Shown in pieces: positions 7,197-15,572 of a stretch of 64,000 bases of DNA. Below the pieces are notes generated by a model. That model saw nothing but the letters and a program-made list of their open reading frames with translations. It searched no databases and was not told the origin of the DNA. Source of the DNA: Embleya sp045207655 (lineage in GTDB: Bacteria > Actinomycetota > Actinomycetes > Streptomycetales > Streptomycetaceae); the NCBI RefSeq assembly GCF_045207655.1, contig NZ_CP108784.1, positions 3,720,001 to 3,784,000 on the forward strand, written 5' to 3'. How positions within the stretch are numbered: the stretch's first letter is position 1; the number at the start of each line of letters is the position of its first letter. A program made the translations under genes and the position numbers.

Positions 7197-7418
7197 TCAG
7201 GCGACGGGCGCGCCCTTGTCCCGCTCGGACTCGGCCGCCCGGTCGGCGGTGGCGCCCGGCTTGCCGTCCTCGTCGAAGTCCACCCGCTTGAGCTGCTTGT
7301 TCATCGACTTGAGCAGGAGCCAGGTGGCGACCGCGATCGCGGCGACCACCACGAACCCGAGCAGGCCGGGCGTGACCTTGCTCTCCTCGACCGCGAGCTG
7401 GAGCGCGAGCGGTGTCAT
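7197..7418 (-). CDS. small single-pass membrane protein next to mca
   Basis: This is a 73-residue protein with one hydrophobic segment (about residues 17-36, GLLGFVVVAAIAVATWLLL) followed by a charged cytoplasmic tail (KQLKRVDFDEDGKPG, then a D/E/R-rich end). Small proteins of this build commonly sit beside mca in Streptomyces. It lies downstream of mca on the same strand, but the mca terminator hairpin separates them. Function is unknown. Confidence 0.7.
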   Translation of the reverse strand: MTPLALQLAVEESKVTPGLLGFVVVAAIAVATWLLLKSMNKQLKRVDFDEDGKPGATADRAAESERDKGAPVA

Positions 7419-7487
7419 GACGAACTACCTCCTGGATCGGAACCCCTTGTGAACAAGAGTGACATCCGATCGGCGGGACGTATGCAC

Positions 7488-7520
7488 CGAGGGCCCGGAG
7501 AATCGTGCTCCGGGCCCTCG
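7488..7520 (-). terminator. terminator hairpin after mca
   Basis: A perfect 13-bp stem, CGAGGGCCCGGAG (7488-7500) and CTCCGGGCCCTCG (7508-7520), encloses a 7-nt loop. It begins 20 nt past the mca stop. There is no long T run, as is usual for actinomycete terminators. Confidence 0.7.
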
Positions 7521-7539
7521 TACGGTCATCCGCGGGTGG

Positions 7540-8418
7540 TCAGCGCCGCACGCCCACCCGTACGCCCGCGAACAGGTCGTCCTCCGGCAGATCCGTGTCC
7601 ACCAGCGAACGGACCAGCTCGTAGTCCTCCGTCGGCCACACCTCGCGCTGCACCGAGAGCGGAACCCGGAACCAGAAGCCGTCCGGGTCCACCTGGGTGG
7701 CGTGCGCGATCAGCGCCCGGTCGCGCGTCTCGAACCAGTCGGCGCACGGGATGCGCGTGGTGATGTCGCGCTCGTCGCGGTCGCCCCAGCGCTCCAGCCA
7801 CTCGCCGTACGGCGACTCCAGGCCGCGGCTGAGCATGCCCTCGTGCAGCGCCTCGATCCGCGCGCGCGAAATGCCCTGGTTGTAGTACAGCTTCAGCGGC
7901 TGCCACGGCTCGCCGGACTCCGGATACGCGTCCGGGTCGCCCGCGGCGTCGAAGGCCACCATGGTGATCTTGTGCGTCTGGATGTGGTCGGGGTGCGGGT
8001 AGCCGCCGTTCTCGTCGTACGTGGTGATCACATGCGGACGGAACTCGCGGATCAGCCGGACCAGCGGCTCGGCCGCCTTTTCCACGTCCAGCACCGCGAA
8101 GCAGCCGTCCGGGAGCGGCGGCAGCGGGTCGCCCTCGGGCAGCCCCGAGTCCTCCCAACCCAGCCACGCCTGCTCCACGCCCAGGATCGCGCGCGCCGCG
8201 TCCATCTCCTTGCGGCGCACCTCGTGGATGTTGGCCTCGATCTCCGGGTCGCCCTGGAGAGCGGGGTTGAGCACCGAGCCGCGTTCGCCGCCGGTACAGG
8301 TCGCGACGAGGACCTCGGCCCCCTCGGCGACATAGCGCGCCATGGTGGCCGCGCCCTTGCTCGACTCGTCGTCGGGGTGCGCGTGCACCGCCATCAGCCT
8401 CAGCCGATCGTCACTCAC
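7540..8418 (-). CDS. mca: mycothiol S-conjugate amidase
   Basis: Mca hydrolyses mycothiol S-conjugates of electrophiles and drugs, releasing a mercapturic acid for export and GlcN-Ins for mycothiol recycling. The zinc-binding AHPDDE lies close to the N-terminus, HPDH follows (YDENGGYPHPDHI), and the C-terminal WPTEDYELVRSLVDT with LPEDDLFAG is the Mca rather than MshB pattern. Length is 292 residues from the GTG at 8418, which has GAGGAG upstream and aligns with the usual N-terminus (SDDRLRLMAVHAHPD); an ATG at 8436 is possible. It is divergent from the DUF4307 gene, the common actinobacterial arrangement. Confidence 0.95.
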   Translation of the reverse strand: MSDDRLRLMAVHAHPDDESSKGAATMARYVAEGAEVLVATCTGGERGSVLNPALQGDPEIEANIHEVRRKEMDAARAILGVEQAWLGWEDSGLPEGDPLPPLPDGCFAVLDVEKAAEPLVRLIREFRPHVITTYDENGGYPHPDHIQTHKITMVAFDAAGDPDAYPESGEPWQPLKLYYNQGISRARIEALHEGMLSRGLESPYGEWLERWGDRDERDITTRIPCADWFETRDRALIAHATQVDPDGFWFRVPLSVQREVWPTEDYELVRSLVDTDLPEDDLFAGVRVGVRR

Positions 8419-8564
8419 CGGAACGTCGCTCCTCATCCGTGCCCCGTGTCCCAGCCGCCGGGTCGTACCGCCGGGACCTGTCGAGGGCCGCTCTTGCACC
8501 GGACATATAGTGGCCGATAGATCTCGCTCGGGCGCAAACCCGGGCCCGTCCCGCAGGAGACCCG

Positions 8565-8951
8565 GTGAGCGCAACGCCCGTCACCCGTTACGGCAAGGGC
8601 GCCACCCGAAGCGATCGAAAGTTGCGGATCGCGTTCGCGGTCTTCATGGTCGTGCTCGTGGCCGGGACGGTTTGGATCGGCCTCGATGTGGCGAACCCCG
8701 GCGTACGCGGGTCTATTCCGAGCTTCAAGGTCACCTCGGATTCCTCGGTGGAGGTCCAGGTGGAGATCCGCAAGGACAGCGACAAGGAAGCCGTCTGCGT
8801 GCTGCGCTCGCGCGACGAGGGCGGCGCCGAGGTGGGTCGCCGCGAACTGCGTTTCGCCAAGGGCGACAAGCACATCGAGCGCACCGAGACGCTGCAGACC
8901 ATGGGCCGGCCCAACACCGCCGAGCTGGAGGACTGTCACACCGTCGGCTGA
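8565..8951 (+). CDS. DUF4307 membrane protein
   Basis: This is a 128-residue protein: a short basic N-terminus, one transmembrane helix (about residues 22-42, IAFAVFMVVLVAGTVWIGL) and an extracytoplasmic domain that matches DUF4307 (SFKVTSDSSVEVQVEI, EAVCVLRSRDEGGAEVGRRE, ending DCHTVG). The GTG start follows AGGAGACCCG. It is found next to mca in many actinobacteria; its biochemical role is not known. Two cysteines in the outer domain may form a disulfide. Confidence 0.88.
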   Translation: MSATPVTRYGKGATRSDRKLRIAFAVFMVVLVAGTVWIGLDVANPGVRGSIPSFKVTSDSSVEVQVEIRKDSDKEAVCVLRSRDEGGAEVGRRELRFAKGDKHIERTETLQTMGRPNTAELEDCHTVG

Positions 8952-9212
8952 GCGGCGGTGCCGACGTCGTCGGCCGATCGTGTCCCGGGTCACCCGGGTG
9001 TGCGTGACTGCCCGAGACGTCGGGAGATTGTTACTCTCGAAGCTTCGTCCCCTCACGACCCGAGGTGTTCACACCGCGGACGGTGAGGGGGCGCTGGTAT
9101 ATGTGACCCCCTCCGCCGACCGGGCCCGCCCGGACGGCCGGTCGGACCGCGTGTACCTCATTCGTACGCACCGTGTACGCAACCCCTGTCGCAGACCTAC
9201 GAGGAGCACCCC

Positions 9213-9710
9213 GTGACCCAGACCAGCGAAAGCGTCACCTGGCTCACCCAGGAGGCGTACGACCGGCTCAAGGCCGAGCTGGAACACCTGTCGGGTCCCG
9301 GCCGTTCCGAGCTCGCCGTGAAGATCGAAGAGGCCCGCCAGGAAGGCGACCTCAAGGAGAACGCGGGCTACCACGCGGCCAAGGAGGAACAGGGCAAGCA
9401 GGAGCTGCGGATCCGCCAGCTCATCGGCCTGCTCCAGAACGCCAAGGTGGGCGAGGCCCCCGCGGACGACGGCGTCGTCGAGCCCGGCATGGTCGTCACC
9501 GTCATCTTCAACGGCGACAAGGACGACCCCACGACCTTCCTGCTCGGTTCGCGCGAGGACGCGGTGAGCGACGTGGACGTCTACTCGCCGCAGTCGCCGC
9601 TGGGCAAGGCGATCAACGGCAGGACGGTCGGCCACAAGGCCACGTTCGCGCTGCCCAACGGCAAGAGCACCAGCGTCGAGGTGTTGGCGGCCAAGCCCTA
9701 CAAGGGCTGA
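9213..9710 (+). CDS. greA: transcription elongation factor GreA
   Basis: GreA enters the RNA polymerase secondary channel and stimulates cleavage of backtracked transcripts. The 165-residue protein has the N-terminal coiled coil (LTQEAYDRLKAELEHLSG, then REL-type helices with IEEARQEGDLKENAGYHAAK). The acidic tip EGDLKENAGYH carries the D and E needed to coordinate the catalytic metal. The C-terminal FKBP-like domain contains the expected SPLGKAINGRTVGH. The GTG follows GAGGAGCACCCC. A leader of about 150 nt contains an extended inverted repeat (CCCCTCAC at 9049 and GTGAGGGG at 9083). A terminator hairpin follows directly. Confidence 0.97.
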   Translation: MTQTSESVTWLTQEAYDRLKAELEHLSGPGRSELAVKIEEARQEGDLKENAGYHAAKEEQGKQELRIRQLIGLLQNAKVGEAPADDGVVEPGMVVTVIFNGDKDDPTTFLLGSREDAVSDVDVYSPQSPLGKAINGRTVGHKATFALPNGKSTSVEVLAAKPYKG

Positions 9711-9720
9711 GCACCGACCC

Positions 9721-9762
9721 CAAGCGGCCCGCGCTCCCGGTATTCGGGAGCCGGGCCGCTTG
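9721..9762 (+). terminator. terminator hairpin after greA
   Basis: CAAGCGGCCC (9721-9730) pairs with GGGCCGCTTG (9753-9762), and an inner CTCCCG/CGGGAG stem closes a 5-nt loop. It starts 11 nt after the greA stop. Confidence 0.85.
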
Positions 9763-9815
9763 CTTGTCCGGGGCACCGAAGTGCGGGACCTGCTCGTCGA
9801 TCCCTCGGCGAGGTG

Positions 9816-10676
9816 TCAGCCGGTCGCCCGGAGGTACTTGCGCACCGCGAGCGCGCGGAAGAGCACGATGATCAGGGCCGACCAGATCAGCGACGCCCAC
9901 ACGGGGTGCTGCATGGGCCACGCGTCGGACTGCACGACACCCGGATTGCCGAACAGCACTCGGGCCGCCTGCACCGTCGCGCTGAACGGGTTCCACTCGG
10001 CGATGTGCCGCACCCAGGGCGTCATCTGACTGGAGTCCACGAAGGCGTTCGAAATGAACGTCACCGGGAACAGCCAGATGATTCCTCCCGAGGTCGCCGC
10101 CTCCGGGGTTCGCACGGACAGGCCGATCAGCGCTCCGATCCAGGTGAAGGCGTATCCCAGCAGGAGCAGCAGGCCGAAGCCGGCCATGACCCGCCCGGCG
10201 GTGGTCGGCTCGGCGGAGCCGGTGCGCCAACCCACGAGGAGGGCGACGCTCGCGAGGACGAGCATCGTGATGGCCGTCTGGGCGAGATCCGCGACCGTGC
10301 GGCCGGTCAGGACGGCACCTCGCGCCATGGGCAGCGAGCGGAACCGGTCGATGAGCCCCTTCTGCATGTCGTCCGCGATACCGGCGGCCGATCCCGCGGT
10401 GGCGAAGGTGACGGTCTGCGCGAAGATGCCCGCCATCAGAAAGTTCTTGTAGACGTCCGAGTCGGTGCTGTCACCGATCTTCATCGAGCCACCGAAGACG
10501 TACGTGAACAGCACCACGAACATCACCGGCTGGATGACCCCGAAAAGGATCATCTCCGGAATCCTGGTCATCCGAATCAGGTTCCTGCGGGCGATGACCA
10601 GGGAGTCGCGCAGCGACTGGGCCACGCCGCCGCGGACCACGGGCGCGCCTACGGGGGTCTTGGTCAGTACGGCCAT
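9816..10676 (-). CDS. ABC-2 type permease of a DrrB-like exporter
   Basis: This 286-residue membrane subunit has about six hydrophobic segments. The N-terminal cytoplasmic part (SLVIARRNLIRMTRIPEM) precedes the first helix, and GLIDRFRSLPMARGAVLTGR is the cytoplasmic loop typical of the DrrB/ABC-2 family. The ending FRALAVRKYLRATG is basic. Its ATG overlaps the stop of the ATPase gene by one base (TAATG), so the two are coupled and should form one exporter. Substrate is unknown; the family includes daunorubicin-resistance transporters and many undefined lipid or drug exporters. Confidence 0.92.
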   Translation of the reverse strand: MAVLTKTPVGAPVVRGGVAQSLRDSLVIARRNLIRMTRIPEMILFGVIQPVMFVVLFTYVFGGSMKIGDSTDSDVYKNFLMAGIFAQTVTFATAGSAAGIADDMQKGLIDRFRSLPMARGAVLTGRTVADLAQTAITMLVLASVALLVGWRTGSAEPTTAGRVMAGFGLLLLLGYAFTWIGALIGLSVRTPEAATSGGIIWLFPVTFISNAFVDSSQMTPWVRHIAEWNPFSATVQAARVLFGNPGVVQSDAWPMQHPVWASLIWSALIIVLFRALAVRKYLRATG

Positions 10677-11710
10677 TACCGCTTCACCGCCTTGTCGAGG
10701 CCGCGCTGCGGGCCGTCGTCCTCGGTCGTCTCGTCGGAGTCGCGCTCGGCCGTGCCGTTGCCGGTCTCGGACTCCGCGGCATGGCCGGTGAGCGAGATGA
10801 ACACGTCGTCCAGGGTGGGTCGGCGCAGCCCGATGTCGTCGATCTCGATGCCGCGCGCGTCGAGTTCGCGGATAATCTCGGCGAGCAGCTTGGCGCCGCC
10901 GGTCACCGGGACGGTGATCCGCCGCTGGAGCTTGACCACGCCCAACTCGCCCTTGCCGAACGAGGTCAGCATCTCGCTCGCGTCGGCCATGCGCTCCGCG
11001 TCGTGTACGACCACCTCGACCCGCTCGCCGCCGACCTTGGCCTTGAGCTGGTCGGCGGTGCCGCGCGCGATCACCTTGCCGTGGTCGACCACGGCGATGT
11101 CGTTCGCGAGGTGGTCGGCCTCCTCCAGATACTGCGTGGTCAGCAGCAACGTGGTGCCGCCCGCGACGAGTTCCTCGATCACCCGCCACAGCGCCATGCG
11201 GTTGCGCGGGTCGAGCCCGGTGGTCGGCTCGTCCATGAACATCACCGGCGGGCTGACCACGAGCGCCGCGGCCAGGTCGAGCCGGCGGCGCATGCCGCCC
11301 GAATAGGTCTTGGCGGGCCGGTCGCTCGCCTCGGACAGGTCGAACTGGGCCAGTAGTTCGTCGGCCCGCTGCTTGGCGTCGCGACCGCTGAGCTGATACA
11401 GCTCGCCGACCATCCGAAGGTTCTCGCGGCCGGTCAGATACTCGTCCACGGCCGCGAACTGGCCGGACAGGCCGATCGAGCGGCGGACCGCGTTGGGATT
11501 CTTCAGCACATCGTGACCGGCCACCACGGCTCGCCCGGAATCGGGTTTGAGCAATGTGGTCAGCACTCGCACACATGTCGTCTTGCCTGCGCCGTTCGGT
11601 CCGAGCAGGCCCAGGACGGTGCCGGTGGGCACACTCACGTCCACGCCGTCGAGCGCTCGGACCGAGCCGAAGGTCTTTACCAGACCTTCGGCGACGATCG
11701 CTTCCTGCAT
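10676..11710 (-). CDS. DrrA-like ABC transporter ATP-binding protein
   Basis: This 344-residue ATPase has Walker A GPNGAGKT (37-44), signature YSGGM (136-140) and Walker B VMFMDE (156-161), followed by the D-loop GLDP. The C-terminal extension after about residue 225 (VEVVVHDAERM, then RRPTLDDVFISLTGH) is the DrrA-type tail that couples to the permease. About 40 acidic, disordered residues end the protein. It is the first gene of a two-gene operon with the permease; no dedicated regulator is adjacent. A drug or metabolite exporter is likely. Confidence 0.93.
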   Translation of the reverse strand: MQEAIVAEGLVKTFGSVRALDGVDVSVPTGTVLGLLGPNGAGKTTCVRVLTTLLKPDSGRAVVAGHDVLKNPNAVRRSIGLSGQFAAVDEYLTGRENLRMVGELYQLSGRDAKQRADELLAQFDLSEASDRPAKTYSGGMRRRLDLAAALVVSPPVMFMDEPTTGLDPRNRMALWRVIEELVAGGTTLLLTTQYLEEADHLANDIAVVDHGKVIARGTADQLKAKVGGERVEVVVHDAERMADASEMLTSFGKGELGVVKLQRRITVPVTGGAKLLAEIIRELDARGIEIDDIGLRRPTLDDVFISLTGHAAESETGNGTAERDSDETTEDDGPQRGLDKAVKR

Positions 11711-11918
11711 GTCGGTGGATCACTCCTCGTGCGGATGGGGGCATGGGGGCGGGCCGATCGATTCAGATCTCCACCATGCGCCCAACGCACCGAGCATGCG
11801 ACCGCTTTTCTCCGGAAACGTAACTCTTCGTGTCCGGATGACAGCCCACCGGAATCGCCCGGTCGTGCGTCGGCGAACTCCGGATACCTCTCGGCCGCGT
11901 CCTCCGTGGACGGACATG

Positions 11919-11938
11919 GCTTGGCTCGACAGCCAAGC
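11919..11938 (-). terminator. possible terminator hairpin after ilvA
   Basis: GCTTGGCT-CGAC-AGCCAAGC is a perfect 8-bp stem with a tetraloop, about 40 nt past the ilvA stop. The rest of 11711-11978 shows no gene. Confidence 0.5.
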
Positions 11939-11978
11939 ACACGGCACCGACATCGCCGACTCGCCCCACCCCGTCGAC

Positions 11979-13202
11979 TCAGCTCTTGCCGACGGTGTAT
12001 CCCGCGCTGTACAGCGCCTCCACCACCGCCGCGCAGTGGCTGCGGCCCTTGGTCTCCAGTTGCAGGTCCACATCCGCCTCGCCGACCCGCAGCGTCGCGT
12101 CGGTGCGCACGTGCGACACCGCGGCGATGTTGGCGTCGGTCTCGGCCAGGCGAACCAACAGGGTGGCCAGCGCGCCGGGGCTGTCCGGGATCCGCACCCG
12201 CAACGACAGATAGCGGCCGGCCGAGGCCAGACCGTGTCGCAGCACCCGGAGCATCAGCAGCGGGTCCACGTTGCCGCCGGACAACACCGCCACCACCGGC
12301 CCCTCGATCGGCTCGCCGGCCTCCAGCAGCGCCGCCACCGACGCGGCTCCGGCCGGCTCGACCACCAGCTTGGCCCGCTCCATGCACAGCAGCAGGGCCT
12401 GCGACAAGGATTCCTCACCGACCGTACGGATACCGTCGGCGTGCTCCCGGATCAGCGCGAAGGGCACCTCGCCGGGGCGACCGACCGCGATGCCGTCGGC
12501 CATCGTGCCGAACGAGGGCAGCGAGACCGGCGCGCCCGCCGCGAGCGAGGGCGGGTACGCGGCGGCGGACGCCGCCTGTACGCCGATCACCTTGACGTCG
12601 GGGCGAAGTGCCTTGACCGCGACCGCGATTCCGGCCAGCAGCCCGCCGCCGCCGGTGCCCACCAGGATGGTCTTGACCTCGGGGCACTGCTCCAGGATCT
12701 CCAGGCCGACGGTGCCCTGGCCGGCCACCACGTCCTGGTGGTCGAACGGGTGGATGAACACCGCGCCGGTCCGGTCCGCGTGGGCTCGCGCGGCGGCCAG
12801 CGCGTGCTCGACGTTCTCGCCGCCCAGGATCACCTCGGCGCCGTACGAGCGGGTCGCGGCCACCTTGGGCAGCGGCGCGCCGGCCGGCATGAACACCGTG
12901 GACGCGACGCCCAGGGTGCGGGCCGCGAGCGCGACGCCCTGCGCGTGGTTGCCGGCGCTGGCCGCCACCACACCGCGCTCCCGCTCGGACTCGGACAGGC
13001 CCGCGATCCGCACGTACGCACCGCGGATCTTGAACGATCCGGTGCGCTGGAGGTTCTCGCACTTGAGGTGGACGGGCGCGCCGATGCGGTCGGTCAACGC
13101 CCGACACGACCTCATCGGGGTCTCGCGAACGACGCTCTCCAGCATCTTTCGCGCGATCCGGATGTCGTGCAGGGTCACCGTGGCCGGGGCAGGACTGCTC
13201 AT
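11979..13202 (-). CDS. ilvA: threonine ammonia-lyase with ACT domain
   Basis: The enzyme deaminates threonine to 2-oxobutanoate, the first committed step toward isoleucine. It is a 407-residue fold-type II PLP enzyme: Schiff-base lysine K58 in RTGSFKIRGAY, SAGNHAQGVA, the phosphate-binding glycine loop VGTGGGGLLAG, and VLSGGNVDP. The last 75 or so residues (YLSLRVRIPDSPGALATLL onward) form a single ACT domain, the short form common in actinobacteria, rather than the two regulatory repeats of the E. coli biosynthetic enzyme. A second, ACT-less homologue lies at 30292-31251. Allosteric control by the ACT domain is expected but not shown. Confidence 0.93.
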   Translation of the reverse strand: MSSPAPATVTLHDIRIARKMLESVVRETPMRSCRALTDRIGAPVHLKCENLQRTGSFKIRGAYVRIAGLSESERERGVVAASAGNHAQGVALAARTLGVASTVFMPAGAPLPKVAATRSYGAEVILGGENVEHALAAARAHADRTGAVFIHPFDHQDVVAGQGTVGLEILEQCPEVKTILVGTGGGGLLAGIAVAVKALRPDVKVIGVQAASAAAYPPSLAAGAPVSLPSFGTMADGIAVGRPGEVPFALIREHADGIRTVGEESLSQALLLCMERAKLVVEPAGAASVAALLEAGEPIEGPVVAVLSGGNVDPLLMLRVLRHGLASAGRYLSLRVRIPDSPGALATLLVRLAETDANIAAVSHVRTDATLRVGEADVDLQLETKGRSHCAAVVEALYSAGYTVGKS

Positions 13203-13307
13203 ACGCCGAGTGTCGCACCAACCGCACGTGCGGATGCGCCGGGTCTCCTCCCGTCCCGGTGGTCACGGGAGTTCGGGCCCGGGGGCGGGGACCGAGTCGG
13301 GCCCGGC

Positions 13308-13402
13308 TCGGGAGCCGGGTCAGGAACCGGTCGGGAGCCGGTTCGGGACCCGGGTCGGGAGTCGGGTCAGGACCCGGGTCGGGAGCCGGGTCAGGAGCCG
13401 CC
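13308..13402. repeat. four tandem 23-24 bp units
   Basis: Units start at 13308, 13331, 13355 and 13379, each beginning TCGGGAG(C/T)CGG and ending near a run such as GGACCCGGG. The array sits between ilvA and the MarR gene and its last unit covers the MarR stop codon. Further degenerate copies may extend left to about 13290. Confidence 0.75.
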
Positions 13403-13888
13403 CGGGTTCCGGCTCTGGCGGCGTTCCATCGAGGCGTTGAAGAGGGTCAGCAGTTCGGTGAACCGCTCGCGGTCGTCCATGCTCCAGCCTTCGCAGATCT
13501 CCGCCATCAGGCGCTGCCGGGCGTGCCGCACCTGATGCAGCCGGTCCCGGCCCTCGGCGGAGAGTTCGAGCAGTACGGCGCGGCCGTCGTCGGGATTGGG
13601 CACCCGATCCACCAGGCCCTGTTCGACCAACGGGGTGACCTGCCGGGTCACCGTGGACGAATCGATCGTCATCGCCTGCGCGAGTGCCTTGACGCCCATC
13701 GGCCCACCCGCTTCGAGCCGGCCGAGCAGGAGATAGGCCGCGCGGTCCATCGAGTTGCGCAGTTCGCCGACGGCACCGAGCCGGGTCTGCTCGGCACGAC
13801 GCGCGAACAGCGCCACCTCGTGCTGCAGGCGGTCGTAGAGCGGGTCGGCAGAGCCGGTGGGGTCGTCATGGGCCTGGTCCGGTGTCAT
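13391..13888 (-). CDS. MarR-family transcriptional regulator
   Basis: This is a 165-residue winged-helix regulator. The DNA-binding part reads YLLLGRLEAGGPMGVKALAQ, then MTIDSSTVTRQVTPLVEQGL with DRVPNPDDGRAVLLELSAEG as recognition helix and wing, flanked by dimerisation helices at both ends. The ATG at 13888 gives a normal MarR length; upstream in-frame codons would add a proline/arginine-rich tail without family support. The gene follows no obvious target; neighbours are ilvA downstream and a divergent sigma-like gene. Ligand and operator are unknown. Confidence 0.9.
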   Translation of the reverse strand: MTPDQAHDDPTGSADPLYDRLQHEVALFARRAEQTRLGAVGELRNSMDRAAYLLLGRLEAGGPMGVKALAQAMTIDSSTVTRQVTPLVEQGLVDRVPNPDDGRAVLLELSAEGRDRLHQVRHARQRLMAEICEGWSMDDRERFTELLTLFNASMERRQSRNPGGS

Positions 13889-14239
13889 CGCCGCTCGTTC
13901 GTCGATCGGATGTGGTGCTCCGAAGGATATTGCGCGGACCGGGATCACCGGGCCTCGACCGGATGATTCCACCCCGCATTGCCGTCCCGGATTCTGCCGC
14001 GCCGGCACCGGGAGGTGTGGTCGCCGTCGCCGGCGGGTGGGATCGCGGTCGCCGGCGGGCGGAGCCCCACCCGGAGCCGCGGTCGGCGTCGGGTGGGGCA
14101 CGCGGTCGGCGTCGTGATGCCCCGAGGACCGACATGTCGCGACTCGCGACTACCCGAACGGGTGCGGGGCAGCCTCACAGTGAGCGGCGACGGCATCGGG
14201 CCGGCCGGACATCCGCTCGGCGGATCTGCGGGAGGAACC
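13889..14239. other. intergenic region between MarR and sigma-like genes
   Basis: No gene is evident in these 350 bp. It holds GC-rich imperfect direct repeats (for example TCGCCGGCGGG at 14027-14037 and again at 14049-14059, and GTCGGCGTCG near 14083 and 14106). A relatively AT-rich patch at 13920-13932 could contain the MarR promoter. Confidence 0.4.
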
Positions 14240-14830
14240 GTGCACAAGCGCGACGCTCGCGAGTTCGACGTCTTCGTCCACAGCGTCGGCGCGCAACTGC
14301 TCCGAGCCGCCGACCTGCTCACCGGTGACCGGCAGCGCGCCGAACGCCGGGTCGAGCGCGCGTTGGCGCACACCTGTGTGAACTGGAGCCGGCTACCCGA
14401 CCAGGATCCGGTACGCACCGCGTGGCGGGCGCTGCTGGCCGGCTACCTGGACCCGTGGCGTCCGGGACCACGCGGGTATCGCGGCGAACACCCCGACGCG
14501 GGCGAGCCGTTCACCACCTTGGACCGGCTCGGCCGGGTCGAGCGGGCCACCGTGGTGCTGCGGTTGTACGCGCGCCTGGACGAGTACGACGCGGCGGAGG
14601 CGCTGGGGCTGCCGATCGAGACGGTGGCCCGCGCGTGGCGGCGCGGGATGGCCGAGGTACTGGCCGACGGGACGCTCGCGCGCGGCGGGTTGGGGCAGGG
14701 GGCGGGCGCGGAGACGGTCGGGGCGGAGCCGGTTCGGGTCGAATCGGCTCGGGTCGAACCGGCTCGGGTCGAACCGGCTCGGACGGAGACGGTTCGGATG
14801 GAACCGGTCCGAGCGGAGACGGTCCGATGA
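14240..14830 (+). CDS. ECF/SigE-like sigma factor with repeat tail
   Basis: This is a 196-residue protein. The first 135 residues resemble a compact ECF-type sigma factor of the actinobacterial SigE-like group: a region-2-like stretch (FDVFVHSVGAQLLRAADLL) and a region-4-like helix-turn-helix (RVERATVVLRLYARLDEYDA, then AEALGLPIETVARAWRRG). The promoter-melting part is short and divergent, so activity is uncertain. From about residue 160 the protein consists of five-residue repeats (RVEPA-like) encoded by 15-bp DNA repeats. GGAGGAACC precedes the GTG. The stop overlaps the ATG of the next gene (ATGA), so the pair is coupled. Confidence 0.7.
   Translation: MHKRDAREFDVFVHSVGAQLLRAADLLTGDRQRAERRVERALAHTCVNWSRLPDQDPVRTAWRALLAGYLDPWRPGPRGYRGEHPDAGEPFTTLDRLGRVERATVVLRLYARLDEYDAAEALGLPIETVARAWRRGMAEVLADGTLARGGLGQGAGAETVGAEPVRVESARVEPARVEPARTETVRMEPVRAETVR
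14731..14820 (+). repeat. six in-frame 15-bp repeats in the sigma-like gene
   Basis: Six consecutive 15-bp units (14731, 14746, 14761, 14776, 14791, 14806) are variants of GGCTCGGGTCGAACC. They encode pentapeptides such as RVEPA. Units two and three are identical. Copy number could vary between strains without breaking the frame. Confidence 0.85.
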
Positions 14831-15519
14831 GCGTGACGGTGTCGCCGCCCGGGTCGGCGGACGCGGAGGATGTGCCCGAACCGCCGGAGTTCCCGTATCG
14901 ACCGCTGCCCGCGAACCTGGCGCGGCGGGTGCGCCGGCGGGCGTACCGACGACGGCTGTGGCACGTGCTCGGTTCGTGCGCACTGGCCGGCGCGGTGGCC
15001 GGCGGGTTGTGGTTGGCCACCCCGGGGACCGGCGGCGGGGGCGGCCTGCCACCTGCGCCCACACCCACACCCGTGGGGCCGATCGAGAACATCGCGCCAC
15101 TGCGAATTCGCACCGACGTCGGACTGGGCGGCTCGGTGTGGATCGGCGACGCGGGGCCGGATCGGGGTTCGTCGTGGTGTCTGGGCGGGGCGGCCGAGGA
15201 GGAGCCGTCGACGTGCCGATTCCTGCCTACGCCCGGCCGGCTGGACACGGCGACCCTGGACCCGGGCGTGTACGCGCCCACCGGTCAGCGCCTGGTGGTC
15301 GCGATCCTGGTCGGCCAGACCATGCCCGCCCCGGCGGTGCGCGGCGAACTGCGCGACCCCTCGGGCGCCCGGCAGATGCGCCTGATCCGACCGACCGGCC
15401 TCCCCGGCGTCGCCTACCTGTGGACCTACGCGACCGACACCCCGATCTCGATCACCGTCTATGACGAGAACGGCAACCTGGTCACCGCCTGCGCCTCCTG
15501 CACGGACCCGATGCGCTGA
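14827..15519 (+). CDS. single-pass membrane protein coupled to the sigma-like gene
   Basis: This is a 230-residue protein: a proline-rich cytoplasmic N-terminus with a basic cluster (RRVRRRAYRRRLW) at about 37-50, one transmembrane helix (about 52-68, VLGSCALAGAVAGGLWLA), a Gly/Pro linker, and an outer domain of about 140 residues with four cysteines (SSWCLGG, STCRFLP, TACASC). I find no zinc-binding anti-sigma motif. Its ATG overlaps the sigma-like stop, the arrangement of a sigma factor and its membrane anti-sigma factor; that role is inference. The outer domain could sense envelope state. Confidence 0.7.
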   Translation: MSVTVSPPGSADAEDVPEPPEFPYRPLPANLARRVRRRAYRRRLWHVLGSCALAGAVAGGLWLATPGTGGGGGLPPAPTPTPVGPIENIAPLRIRTDVGLGGSVWIGDAGPDRGSSWCLGGAAEEEPSTCRFLPTPGRLDTATLDPGVYAPTGQRLVVAILVGQTMPAPAVRGELRDPSGARQMRLIRPTGLPGVAYLWTYATDTPISITVYDENGNLVTACASCTDPMR

Positions 15520-15572
15520 CCCCCTCCGACGCCCCCACCCGATCCGCTCGGGCACCGGGATGGATCGGCACG

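Noticed and set aside
9041..9212. A riboswitch in the greA leader
   Set aside because: There is an inverted repeat (9049-9056 with 9083-9090) but nothing matching a known aptamer, and greA is not usually riboswitch controlled.
11547..13535. A 662-codon plus-strand frame over the ilvA region
   Set aside because: It is the antisense shadow of ilvA, which has complete PLP and ACT motifs.
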